Shown in pieces: positions 28,081 through 36,843 of a stretch of 64,000 nucleotides of DNA. The notes below the pieces were generated by a model. It ran no database searches, was not told the DNA's origin, and saw only the letters and a program-made list of their open reading frames with translations. This DNA comes from Bifidobacterium asteroides (lineage in GTDB: Bacteria; Actinomycetota; Actinomycetes; Actinomycetales; Bifidobacteriaceae). Positions within the stretch are counted from its first letter, which is position 1. The number at the start of each line of letters is the position of its first letter. Made by a program: the position numbers and the translations under genes. The stretch spans positions 372,001-436,000 of the forward strand of contig NZ_QGLK01000005.1 of NCBI RefSeq assembly GCF_003202755.1. Reading direction: 5' to 3'.

Positions 28081-28938
28081 TCATCCTTTGACAGAACCCG
28101 CCAACATGCCGGAAACCAGGTACCGTTGCAGGAAAAACGAGATCACAATAACGGGCAGAGAAAAGAGTACAGCGGCGCCAGTCATGGGCCCTAAGTCCAG
28201 ATTGTAGGAAGTCAAAAATTCTGAAAGGGCGACCGGCACAGTCTTGGCCTGACTGCTAGTCAACAGCAGCGCAACCAGAAAATCATTCCAAGCCAAGAGG
28301 AAAGTAAATATTCCAGTAGAGATAAGGCTCGGCGTCACTACAGGAAGGATTACCTTAACAAAAGCCGTAAAAGGCCCTGCTCCATCCACCGCTGCTGCCT
28401 CGTCAAGATCCACCGGCACATCTTTGAAGAAACTGATCATCATCCATAGAACAAACGGCATATTAACCCCAGCGTAGACAACGCAGAGAACCGGCAGGTA
28501 ATCATACATGCCAAATTGCTGAACCAGACTATAGATCGGAACGACGATGCTGGACATGGGAATCATTTTGAGACAAAGCACCACAATTAGTAGAATCCCG
28601 CTAAACCGCGACATAGCTGTTCGAGATATTGCATAGGATGCCAAAGAACCCAACAATAAGCAGATCAGCGTGCTGACTGCAGCCGCTATAAAGCTATTAC
28701 CGAAATATAGCCCCATATCGGAGGTCTCGAATACCTTACGATAGTTTTCCAAGGACCAAGCCTTAGGGAGGAAGGTCGGATTAACAGAGATGACATCATG
28801 GGAGGGCTTGAAAGAAGAGAACAGCATGTAGAGATAGGGAAATATAAAAGCCAGCAAAAATATAATCGCCAAGACATACATGAGTATGATCCAGATGCTG
28901 TCGTCCTTATTGCGACCGAATTTCTCATGGAACATCAT
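28081..28938 (-). CDS. Sugar ABC transporter permease (MalG type)
   Basis: A 285-residue inner-membrane permease with six membrane segments and the ATPase-docking EAA loop EAAAVDGAGPFTAFVKVILP near residue 195. This is the carbohydrate uptake CUT1 family. Its start overlaps the stop of the partner permease by four bases. No ATPase gene is in the cluster; a shared MsiK-like ATPase elsewhere is the norm for CUT1 importers in actinobacteria. Codons are AT-richer than in neighbouring core genes. Confidence 0.93.
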   Translation of the reverse strand: MMFHEKFGRNKDDSIWIILMYVLAIIFLLAFIFPYLYMLFSSFKPSHDVISVNPTFLPKAWSLENYRKVFETSDMGLYFGNSFIAAAVSTLICLLLGSLASYAISRTAMSRFSGILLIVVLCLKMIPMSSIVVPIYSLVQQFGMYDYLPVLCVVYAGVNMPFVLWMMISFFKDVPVDLDEAAAVDGAGPFTAFVKVILPVVTPSLISTGIFTFLLAWNDFLVALLLTSSQAKTVPVALSEFLTSYNLDLGPMTGAAVLFSLPVIVISFFLQRYLVSGMLAGSVKG

Positions 28939-29990
28939 GAGCTCCTCTTCTGCTTGAACTGCGTGGCCAAGGTAATACCGACCAGCACGAGAATAAATAT
29001 GACCGCCATAGCACTGGCATACCCAACATCCCCATAACGTTGAAGCATCTTATATATATGCACGCTCAAAACTTCGGATGAGCCCTGAGGGCCTCCCTGA
29101 GTCATGGCCCAGATGATGTCGAATGTTCTCGCTGCATCAATCACACGAATCACAAGGGCACTGAACAACACACCTCGGATATTTGGAATGATGATTTTCG
29201 TTATGATCTGCCACTTACTGGCGCCCTCGACCTCGGCGGATTCATAAAGACTATCCGGTATTGATTGAATTCCGGCCAGAAACATCAACATCATGAAAGG
29301 GGTCGTGAGCCATACATCTGCGATGATGCAAGAGATAAGAGCAAACCGTGAATCCGAGAGCCAGAGTATGCCATCAGTGGAATGCAACAGTCCTCCCTTA
29401 ACTAACAGAACATTGACAATACCGAACTGTCCACTCAGCATGAATTTCCATACCAGGCCTGCTACCAAAGGTGCAATCATCAGCGGGGACAGAATAAAAG
29501 TACGAATAGCTTTAAATCCCCTATACTTATTTGTCAAAACTACAGCCAAAAGTAAGCCAAGTATTGTCTCGAAGGAAACGGCAACGACTACATAGACTGC
29601 TGTGTGCAAAGAATCTGCTTGAAACTGCCGAGAAGCCAAGGCCTTAGCATAATTCTTCAGACCGACGAATGCCCTACCCTCATAGTTGTCACCAACGTCA
29701 AAAAAACTGTCATATAGTAGCTTGAGCAGAGGGAAAAGAAGGAACACCGACATAAAAATCCCAGCAGGCAAAAAGAACTTGAACAGGGTTCGATTATCAA
29801 ATGTTGAACTGATCATCTTCCTGGTGCTATGAGGGCTGAATCTAAAGCGCCGCCCTTTGAGAAGCATTGCATTCTCTCTTTTCATTATCCCTACAGATAC
29901 CGTATCTTTCTCACCCTCATGCCCTGGTAATCTCTGATTTAGCCAGATTTTCCCCGAACTTTCGCGATGCCTCTCCGTTTTACGATTCAT
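28935..29990 (-). CDS. Sugar ABC transporter permease (MalF type)
   Basis: A 351-residue CUT1 permease with an unusually long, basic cytoplasmic N-terminus (about 65 residues, ending in TRKMISSTFDNRTLF) before the first membrane helix; six helices follow. The EAA loop reads ESAEVEGASKWQIITKIIIP. ATG 29990 has an AGGAG site, so the long N-terminus is probably translated; internal Met codons at residues 36 and 42 are alternatives. It pairs with the MalG-type permease and the lipoprotein at 30101-31390. Confidence 0.92.
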   Translation of the reverse strand: MNRKTERHRESSGKIWLNQRLPGHEGEKDTVSVGIMKRENAMLLKGRRFRFSPHSTRKMISSTFDNRTLFKFFLPAGIFMSVFLLFPLLKLLYDSFFDVGDNYEGRAFVGLKNYAKALASRQFQADSLHTAVYVVVAVSFETILGLLLAVVLTNKYRGFKAIRTFILSPLMIAPLVAGLVWKFMLSGQFGIVNVLLVKGGLLHSTDGILWLSDSRFALISCIIADVWLTTPFMMLMFLAGIQSIPDSLYESAEVEGASKWQIITKIIIPNIRGVLFSALVIRVIDAARTFDIIWAMTQGGPQGSSEVLSVHIYKMLQRYGDVGYASAMAVIFILVLVGITLATQFKQKRSS

Positions 29991-30017
29991 CTTTTTCTCC
30001 TACTTTCAGAGAGAACA

Positions 30018-30086
30018 GGGTGGGAATGCAGACTCAATTTTCCTCACTACAGCTGCTAACCTGGAACGCTGCCGCATTTCCCACCC
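30018..30086 (-). other. Intercistronic hairpin between binding-protein and permease genes
   Basis: GGGTGGGAA (30018-30026) and TTCCCACCC (30078-30086) are perfect 9-bp arms; with one bulged base the next TGC/GCA also pairs. The structure sits in the 110-base gap after the solute-binding gene. Hairpins here commonly protect the 3' end of the binding-protein message and lower permease expression. Confidence 0.5.
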
Positions 30087-30100
30087 GCACTATTGCCGAC

Positions 30101-31390
30101 CTATTCCATCAATAGGCTTTCAATCGATTGCTGCGCCGCCTTTAGCTCCTCCTTGGCATTAGCGCCTTTAAACACTTTCTGAACCATTGGCGATAAAGTC
30201 TCGCTTTCTATTTGTGCCCAAAGTCTGGTAGCAGGGCGATTCTGGGTTTGCTTGGCCGCTAGAGTAGCCTCCAACGCCTTGATATGAGCATATTGAGGAT
30301 TATTCTCGTACTTTTTGAAAACACTCCTACGGGCAGCTACGCCCAATTCCTTCATGTAACCCTCATTCTTCCCATACATGAACTTCAAATATTTCTTGGC
30401 TATATCCTGTTTCTTAGAATTTTTTAATAACACTTCATACCAAGGTCCAGGTATGGCTCCGATACCTGCCGAACCGCCTATCATTGGCGCAGCACCGACC
30501 TTGTCACCCAATTCCTTGGCCGAAGCTAGATAGAAATGACCCCATGTAAGTTGCATCGCAAGTTTGCCTTGATTGAACATATTCGATATTTCGCTGGTTC
30601 CCAGCGATAGATAATCGGAAGGAACAGAGCCATCCTTTACCAGATTCTGCATATATTGCAGGGCATCCGAGTAAGGTTTACTTTGTAGATCAGGCTTATT
30701 ATTTTTGCCTAGCACAAGATTTTTGGCACCTGCCTGAGTGGCGAATTCCAGCCAACCAGTTACCGAATCAGCGCCAGTCTGCCCCACAACAGCAGTCCCG
30801 TAGTTTCCATCCTTAGTAAAGAATTTCGCCGCATCCCGATACTCTTTCCAAGAGGTGGGAACTTGTAATTCATACCCATACTGAGCCTTGAACGCTTGCC
30901 GGTTGCTCTCATTCTCGAACAGATCCTTTCTATATAACAGAATCTTCGAGTTGGTCCAAGTAGGAATACCAAGCAGTTTCCCGTTTAACGTACCGCCTTG
31001 CGCAAGTTGAGGCATCAGATCGTTCTTTTCAGCTGGAGAAAGCACCCCATCAAGAGAGGACAACCCTTTGGATAAAGCGGAAAACCATAGAACATCAATG
31101 ACAGCTAAATCATGAGTGGCCTTGCCAGAATCAGTTTCAGCCTTCAATTTGTCATATAGACCCGAATAAGGCGAAGTATCTATCTTAAGTTTGTAACCCG
31201 TCTGTTTCGCAAATTCAGCCGCACTGCTACGAGCTACCTTTTCCGCCGGGCCTCCGCCCTCAACCAATAGATTCAAAGTCTTGTCATTAGGACTACCTGT
31301 AGACCCCCCAGACCCCCCGCAAGCAGTCACCGATATAAGCAGGACACCTGTAGTTACAGCCGCCAATACCTCTTTTATAGCCTTTTTCAT
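30101..31390 (-). CDS. Sugar ABC transporter solute-binding lipoprotein
   Basis: A 429-residue extracellular lipoprotein: Lys-rich start MKKAIKEVL, hydrophobic segment and lipobox LISVTAC with Cys24, then a Gly/Ser linker and a cluster B (CUT1) binding fold (NLLVEGGGPAEKVAR, LGIPTWTNSKILLYRKDLF, NPQYAHIKALE). It delivers an oligosaccharide to the two permeases downstream. The sequence does not name the sugar. The GH91 enzyme encoded divergently under a matching operator suggests difructose anhydride or a short fructan. The start follows GAAAGG. Confidence 0.93.
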   Translation of the reverse strand: MKKAIKEVLAAVTTGVLLISVTACGGSGGSTGSPNDKTLNLLVEGGGPAEKVARSSAAEFAKQTGYKLKIDTSPYSGLYDKLKAETDSGKATHDLAVIDVLWFSALSKGLSSLDGVLSPAEKNDLMPQLAQGGTLNGKLLGIPTWTNSKILLYRKDLFENESNRQAFKAQYGYELQVPTSWKEYRDAAKFFTKDGNYGTAVVGQTGADSVTGWLEFATQAGAKNLVLGKNNKPDLQSKPYSDALQYMQNLVKDGSVPSDYLSLGTSEISNMFNQGKLAMQLTWGHFYLASAKELGDKVGAAPMIGGSAGIGAIPGPWYEVLLKNSKKQDIAKKYLKFMYGKNEGYMKELGVAARRSVFKKYENNPQYAHIKALEATLAAKQTQNRPATRLWAQIESETLSPMVQKVFKGANAKEELKAAQQSIESLLME

Positions 31391-31802
31391 TGTTTAACCT
31401 TTCTTCCACCTCACCGCTTGTAAACACAGGCGAAAGCAATCAATCGCGATCCATGGCCGATGAGGGTTCAGATACACCGATAACATCATCTCCACGCATT
31501 GCTACCCTTGAAGCTTCGTATGCTCGGCATATTGACTTCACTGCATTACCGCATGTTTATTCGCATTGTTCTGTATGAAAAATCTGAGAAAACAAGGCAA
31601 CATCACTTTGCTCTCACGCCTATGCAATTCGCAAACGCACATTGTGTCAGGAACTGACAACATGAACGATTACAGACAAATATTCGTAAAACATCCAATG
31701 CTTAATGAAACCGTTAAGACCAAACCTCCTTTGTTTGTCATCGGGAATTTGCGCAGGGTTCTGACATCTTTGCGATACCACTGCGCCATCACCGACAAGA
31801 AC

Positions 31803-31839
31803 AATATATGTTTTTTTAGAGTATATGTCAACCGATTAA
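31803..31839 (-). promoter_or_regulatory. Leftward promoter of the ABC operon with LacI operator O1
   Basis: Read leftward, -35 is a perfect TTGACA (31826-31831), the spacer 17 bases and -10 TATATT (31803-31808). The operator TCAACCGATTAA (31828-31839), a near-palindrome centred on CG as LacI-family sites are, overlaps the -35. Bound repressor would block the transporter genes. Confidence 0.7.
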
Positions 31840-31904
31840 TATATAAATAGCAAGCATTCTGCCAATCACTGTAAATAAGCCATTTTTAACCATGAAATAC
31901 TATA

Positions 31905-31941
31905 TTTATCGGTTGAAATATGACAATTATTCATTTATGAT
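31905..31941 (+). promoter_or_regulatory. Rightward promoter of the GH91 gene with LacI operator O2
   Basis: The -35 TTGAAA (31913-31918), 17-base spacer and -10 TATGAT (31936-31941) are close to consensus. Operator TTTATCGGTTGA (31905-31916) overlaps the -35 and is the inverted form of O1; with flanks the arms match at 15 of 16 positions. O1 and O2 centres are 77 bases apart, allowing a looped repressor complex. Confidence 0.7.
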
Positions 31942-32063
31942 TATCCTGTTGTATCTATTCACAGATGCATGGAATCCCAGAGCGCACCGCGAATAGACCC
32001 AGTACCCAGCAATGTTCAGCAGCACAGTAGCTACAAGACAACAACCGTTCAAGGAGGACATAG

Positions 32064-33428
32064 ATGACCAGTCGTACCTATTATGATGTGACGCAATGGC
32101 CAGTCGGAGATCCCTACAAGGATATAGGCCTAGTGATCAACAGCATGATCAAAGACATCAAACGGAATCAGAGCCAAATCGACTTGGATGAAGGAGGGAA
32201 ACCTGGGGCCACCATATTCATTCCCCCGGGGGATTACCATCTGGAAACACAAGTACTTATTGACATTAGTTATCTCTCTATCGTTGGCTCCGGTCACGGT
32301 TTCACATCGTCGAGTATTCGTTTCAATCTTTCACAGGCAAACGAGCAGTCATTACATGAGCTATGGCCCGGAGGAAGCCGAATACTGGTGAACCTCAAAC
32401 CGAGGAAGGATGATGAAACCTCATCCGCAGCCTTTCTCATCAAAAGGGATGGAAGTCCGCGAATTAGCTCGGTCGAATTTTCCCATTTCTGCATCGATGG
32501 TCTGCATTTTGTAGACGACGGGTCGAGTGAGAAGAATCCTGAAAATACCTATATCAATGGGAAAACCGGTATTTATGTAGCATGTGCTCAAGATTCTTTC
32601 CGGGTAAATGGCATGGGGCTGGTTTACCTAGAACATGGCATAATCATCAAGCAAGCCGATGCCTTAAGCATCCATGATAATTTCATCGCTGAATGTGGAA
32701 ACTGCATTGAACTAAGAGATTGGGGACAAGCGTCGAAAATAACCGACAACCTTATCGGCGCAGGCTATAAAGGGTATTCGATCTTCGCTGAGCACTTCGG
32801 TGGACTGCTAATTTCCAGCAATAATATATTCCCACGAGGTGCCAGCAGCATCTACTTCAAAAACGTTGTACGCTCAACTATCACCAGCAATAGATTACAT
32901 TCCTTCTACCCCGGAATGATAGATTTGCGAGACGATTCCTCGGACAATCTGGTAGCCGCAAATCATATCTATCGAGCACATGAACCGTGGCCTCCGATGC
33001 AGGACCACGACAACGGACTGAACGATTTGTACGGCATTGTGCGTATTGATGGCAATAACAATTCACTGATTGCCAATCATTTTTCAGATATTTTGGATAG
33101 CACCAGCATTAATCCCATTGGCACTACGCCAGTCATCATTCATCTCATCAATGGTTCCGGCAATTACATTGCCAGTAACCATATTGTAGCGACTACAGAA
33201 ACAGAAAATTCCTTAGAAGAGGAAGAAAAAGACAGCAGTGATTCTTGTTTCTCAACGCAGGTCACAGCGATGCTTTCTGGAGAAGCTGCCAGATCGATCA
33301 ATTTCCTCGCGGTGCAGGTTGATCCTCCTTCTTCTCATAACATGATTCTCGATACTGGAACCAGTTCCCAGATCAGGATGGACAAAACCAGCAATGCATG
33401 CAGGCCATTGCCGGAGCAGCCTGTCTGA
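32064..33428 (+). CDS. GH91 family enzyme: DFA-III hydrolase or inulin fructotransferase-like
   Basis: A 454-residue right-handed beta-helix protein matching the GH91 inulin fructotransferase family. Seen are YDVTQWPVGDPYKDIG at the N-terminus, PPGDYHL, SYLSIVGSGHGFTSSSIR, HELWPGGSRI, and the central run IAECGNCIELRDW, KITDNLIGAG, NIFPRGASS. Family members make difructose anhydride (DFA) from inulin outside the cell or, as intracellular DFA-III hydrolases, open imported DFA-III to inulobiose. No signal peptide is present, so the hydrolase role is favoured. Acidic residues in the conserved centre include Glu216, Asp228 and Glu243; which are catalytic was not established here. It has a strong AAGGAGG site and is divergent from the ABC importer with a shared operator. 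The next gene is convergent. Confidence 0.88.
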   Translation: MTSRTYYDVTQWPVGDPYKDIGLVINSMIKDIKRNQSQIDLDEGGKPGATIFIPPGDYHLETQVLIDISYLSIVGSGHGFTSSSIRFNLSQANEQSLHELWPGGSRILVNLKPRKDDETSSAAFLIKRDGSPRISSVEFSHFCIDGLHFVDDGSSEKNPENTYINGKTGIYVACAQDSFRVNGMGLVYLEHGIIIKQADALSIHDNFIAECGNCIELRDWGQASKITDNLIGAGYKGYSIFAEHFGGLLISSNNIFPRGASSIYFKNVVRSTITSNRLHSFYPGMIDLRDDSSDNLVAANHIYRAHEPWPPMQDHDNGLNDLYGIVRIDGNNNSLIANHFSDILDSTSINPIGTTPVIIHLINGSGNYIASNHIVATTETENSLEEEEKDSSDSCFSTQVTAMLSGEAARSINFLAVQVDPPSSHNMILDTGTSSQIRMDKTSNACRPLPEQPV

Positions 33429-33556
33429 TCGCGGAATCATTCATGCTCATAAAGTGACGAAATAAGTGACTTACGGTAATCAACCAACTTTCCGGTTTTT
33501 TGATATACCAACGTATTATCTGCCTTCCTAAGGGAAGGGGGAGGGGCGAGGAGAGG

Positions 33557-36500
33557 TCAAACCGGCAGTTGTCTGACTGTCCAGTTGAACAGTTTGCGCA
33601 GCTCCGAAGCTACCAGGACCAGGGAGGCCAAAGCGATGCACTCCAGCCAGGCCTGAGGCTGGAGGGGAACGGTGCCGAAAGCCTCACCCAGGAAGGGCAC
33701 ATAGATCACCAGGAGCTGGAGCAGAATCGAGATCCCTATGGCACCCCAGAGCCAGAGGTTGCTGAAGAGCCCCAGGAAGGTCGACTTGCGGGAGGAGCGG
33801 GAGGCCAGGGCGTTGAAGAGCTGGGCGAAGACCAGGATGGTGAAGCCCATGGTCCGCGCCTCCCTTATCTGCGCCTCGTGACCGATCGCCTGAACGGATC
33901 TGTCGGTGAAGAGGCCGCCGCTCAGGTGCATGTCCATGCCAATCAGGGTGACCACAGCCATGACCAGGCCTATGTAGATGATGTCAACCCACATGTCCCG
34001 GTCAATCACTCGGTCATTGACGGATCGGGGCGGGCGGTCCATCAGATCGTCGGTCTGCGGATCCACGCCCATGGCCAGCGCGGGCGCCGCGTCGGTCAGG
34101 AGGTTGATCCAGAGCAGCTGGGTGGCCAGCAGCGGCACGGTCACGCCCGCCATGCCGGGCTGCGATATGCCCAGAAGACCAGCGAAGACCACGCCGCCGA
34201 AGACCGTGAAGACCTCGCCCATGTTGGAGCTGAGCAGGTAGCGCAGGAACTTGCGAATGTTGTCGAAGATGCCCCGGCCCTCTCGCACGGCCTGGACGAT
34301 GGTGGCGAAATTGTCGTCCGCCAGGATCATCTTGGCCGATTCCTTGGTGACCTCGGTCCCGGTGATGCCCATGGCCACGCCGATGTCTGCGGTCTTGACA
34401 GCAGGGGCATCATTGACGCCGTCGCCGGTCATGGCCACGACCTTGCCCTGGTCCTGGAGCGATTCGACGATCTTCAGCTTGTGCTCGGGGGCCACGCGGG
34501 CGTAGACGGAGACCTTGGAGGTGGTCTCCCGAAGCTGGTCCGAGTCCATGGCATCCAGCTGCTCGCCAGTGCAGGCCGGCTGTCCGGGCTTGATGATGCC
34601 CAGGTCCCCTGCGATTCTGGCCGCAGTGAGCGGATGGTCGCCGGTGATCATGATCGTTCTGATGCCGGCCTTGTGAGCCTGATCCACCGCATGGCGGACC
34701 TCAGTGCGGGGCGGGTCAATAATGCCGACCATGCCCGTCCAGATCAGATTGCTCTCCAGTCGGGTGCTTTCCTGGATCACCTTGTCGGCAGACAAGCGAA
34801 TTGCAGGAGCATGCTGAGACTTTTCAGGCAACCGGTCCGTCTGATCCGTCCCGACCGTGCTTGACGGCCACTCCCCCGCGTCAGCTTCGGCCAGCGCCGA
34901 CAGCTCCTGGTCGGATACAGGCCGGAAAGCCTGTCCCAAGGTCCTGTAGGCATCCGCCGAGAGACTGCTGACCTGAGCAAGTATCCTTTCCCGATCGGCA
35001 CTGGTCATAGGTCTGACCTGGCCGCCATCGAGAATCCGGTCGCATCGGCCAAGCAGCACGTCGGGAGCGCCCTTGCAGAAGAGACGTGATTCCCTTTCGT
35101 TGTCATCATTCGGGGCAGCCAGAACCGACATGAGCTTGCGCTCGGACGTGAAAGGAATCTCGGCCAGACGACGGTAGCTATCAGCCTTGGCATCAGCGCC
35201 GACTTTACGGGCGGCAACAATCAGCGAAACCTCCGTGGGATCGCCGACGCTCTGCCAGTGACCCTGCCCGGATCCAGACTGGGCCTGGGAATCAGGTTCG
35301 GCCTCGACCGGCTGCCAATGCAGGTCTCCGTCGTTGGCGATGGCCCCGACCATCAGGGTCTCTTCCACTGCCTCAGCCAGAGATGAACCAATGGTATCTG
35401 TCAGTTGTTGATCATCTGACCCACTGGCCTCGAACGGCTGCATGGTTCCCTCCGGAGCGTACCCGGTGCCAGTGAGCCTGACCTGCCCCGAGGGGACGAC
35501 CACCCGTTCAACGGTCATTTCATTGCGTGTAAGAGTTCCTGTCTTGTCGGAGCAGATGACTGATGCCGATCCCAGGGTCTCCACCGAGCTGAGCTTCTTG
35601 ACGATGGCATGATGCTTGGCCATGCGCTGCACGCCCAGGGCGAGAACCACAGTCAGGATGGCCGTCAGCCCCTCCGGCACAGCAGCTACGGCCAGAGATA
35701 CGGCCATGAGCAGGGAATCAATCAGATCCTGGGTTGTCTGAAAGCCTTCCATCAGGGCCAAAGCAGCCAAAACCAGGGCGGCAATCAAGCAGACGGCCAG
35801 TCCGAGGAGCTTGGAGACGCGGGCCATCTCCTTCTGTAGGGGCGTGGGTTCCTCCTGGGTATCAGCCAGCATGTCGGCGATCTTCCCGACCTGGGTGTCC
35901 ATACCAGTAGAGGTGACGATCATGCGCCCGTTCCCCTGGGTCACTGCGGTGCCGTTGAAGACCATGTTGGTTCTGTCACCCAGAGCCTTGGGCTGGTCAA
36001 GCCGACCGGGCCGCTTGCCCACCGGCAGCGACTCGCCGGTCAGCGATGCCTCGGCCACGCGCAGACCCGCGGCCTGGAACAGTCTTCCGTCGGCGCCGAC
36101 CGAATCGCCTTCAGCCAGGACTACTACATCACCAGGCACGATCCTGCTGGTCTCCAGGCTGACCACCCGGCCGCATCGCAGCACCGAGGCGTGCGGGGCC
36201 GTCATGCTCGCCAGAGCATCCACAGCCCGCTCGGCCTTAGCCTCCTGAGCGTACCCCAGGGCGGCATTAAGGATGAGGATGATCATGATGACGATGGCAT
36301 CAAAGGGCAGGGGCTCCCCGCCTCCTGATGCCGGATGTGAGCGTTCCACCACCCAGGGCACCAACGAAATGGCCGTGGCTGCCAGAAGCAGATAGACCAA
36401 GGGGTCCTTGAACTGTTGAAGGAATTCCCTCCATGCAGGAACGGGAGGCGCTCCAGCCAGCTCATTAGGACCGAACCTGTCCAGCCGACGCGCCGCCTCG

Positions 36501-36688
36501 GCCTCATCCAGGCCCCGGTCGGGGTCCACATTCAGAGCAAGGGCAACCTGATCGACACCTACTATAGAAGGGTCCTTGAGGACGGGGCCATTCACTCTGC
36601 GCCTCTGCTCATGGCCCTGCCCTGCAGTCGGGATCACGCCGGTATCTGTCGATTTCTCATGCTTGGGATCGCTGGTCAACCCAGTCAT
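33557..36688 (-). CDS. P-type cation-transporting ATPase (Ca2+-type, P2 family)
   Basis: A 1043-residue P2-type ATPase (SERCA/PMCA-like). Features in order: an N-terminal cation-ATPase domain with FGPNEL; actuator SLTGES near residue 216; helix 4 motif AAVPEGL; phosphorylation site CSDKTGTLTRNE with Asp381; hinge MTGDGVNDAPA; then six C-terminal helices. The PEGL motif and overall shape favour Ca2+ efflux, but Mn2+ is possible. The nucleotide-binding domain carries longer low-complexity insertions than usual. The start at 36688 follows AGGAG; longer upstream frame reads through the promoter at 36800-36829. Confidence 0.93.
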   Translation of the reverse strand: MTGLTSDPKHEKSTDTGVIPTAGQGHEQRRRVNGPVLKDPSIVGVDQVALALNVDPDRGLDEAEAARRLDRFGPNELAGAPPVPAWREFLQQFKDPLVYLLLAATAISLVPWVVERSHPASGGGEPLPFDAIVIMIILILNAALGYAQEAKAERAVDALASMTAPHASVLRCGRVVSLETSRIVPGDVVVLAEGDSVGADGRLFQAAGLRVAEASLTGESLPVGKRPGRLDQPKALGDRTNMVFNGTAVTQGNGRMIVTSTGMDTQVGKIADMLADTQEEPTPLQKEMARVSKLLGLAVCLIAALVLAALALMEGFQTTQDLIDSLLMAVSLAVAAVPEGLTAILTVVLALGVQRMAKHHAIVKKLSSVETLGSASVICSDKTGTLTRNEMTVERVVVPSGQVRLTGTGYAPEGTMQPFEASGSDDQQLTDTIGSSLAEAVEETLMVGAIANDGDLHWQPVEAEPDSQAQSGSGQGHWQSVGDPTEVSLIVAARKVGADAKADSYRRLAEIPFTSERKLMSVLAAPNDDNERESRLFCKGAPDVLLGRCDRILDGGQVRPMTSADRERILAQVSSLSADAYRTLGQAFRPVSDQELSALAEADAGEWPSSTVGTDQTDRLPEKSQHAPAIRLSADKVIQESTRLESNLIWTGMVGIIDPPRTEVRHAVDQAHKAGIRTIMITGDHPLTAARIAGDLGIIKPGQPACTGEQLDAMDSDQLRETTSKVSVYARVAPEHKLKIVESLQDQGKVVAMTGDGVNDAPAVKTADIGVAMGITGTEVTKESAKMILADDNFATIVQAVREGRGIFDNIRKFLRYLLSSNMGEVFTVFGGVVFAGLLGISQPGMAGVTVPLLATQLLWINLLTDAAPALAMGVDPQTDDLMDRPPRSVNDRVIDRDMWVDIIYIGLVMAVVTLIGMDMHLSGGLFTDRSVQAIGHEAQIREARTMGFTILVFAQLFNALASRSSRKSTFLGLFSNLWLWGAIGISILLQLLVIYVPFLGEAFGTVPLQPQAWLECIALASLVLVASELRKLFNWTVRQLPV

Positions 36689-36708
36689 GCCACTCTCCTG
36701 CTTATGCC

Positions 36709-36843
36709 ACGGAGTAGTCAACGCTTCAGAGGCCCGTTGGAAGAAATCAGAGGCGGCCAGACCAAAACGCTGCGTGGATGCTTGCCAAGTTGAACCAATA
36801 ATATACATAAACACGGCCGAAGTCGTCAAGGCCTTTGCTTCAG
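36709..36843. repeat. 135-bp direct repeat, copy 1 (P-type ATPase promoter region)
   Basis: This block aligns without gaps to 41825-41959 in the same orientation, at about 86% identity (roughly 19 differences by eye). Differences cluster in the promoter spacer and a few other sites, while the -35 and -10 boxes and most of the transcribed leader are conserved. The two copies bracket the lanthipeptide-like/ABC segment. Confidence 0.8.
36800..36829 (-). promoter_or_regulatory. Probable promoter of the P-type ATPase gene
   Basis: Read leftward, -35 TTGACG (36824-36829) and -10 TATATT (36800-36805) have an 18-base spacer, giving a leader of about 105 bases before ATG 36688. Both boxes are identical in the second copy of the 135-bp repeat (41940-41945 and 41916-41921) although the spacer between them has drifted, which supports their function. 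Confidence 0.65.

Larger units (their letters stand above)
31391..32063. other. 673-bp divergent control region of the GH91/ABC locus
   Basis: No gene is supported between the binding-protein and GH91 starts; the 94-codon open frame at 31566-31850 lacks a ribosome site and family match. Two divergent promoters with matching LacI operators occupy 31803-31941. The leftward transcript would have a leader of about 400 bases, the rightward one about 115 bases. The stretch is strongly AT-rich. Confidence 0.6.

Noticed and set aside
31566-31850. 94-codon rightward frame in the GH91 control region
   Set aside because: It has no ribosome site and overlaps the divergent promoters; no similarity to known proteins.
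33500-34864. 454-codon rightward frame opposite the P-type ATPase
   Set aside because: It runs antisense to the clear ATPase domains and has the same biased shadow composition, with no ribosome site.
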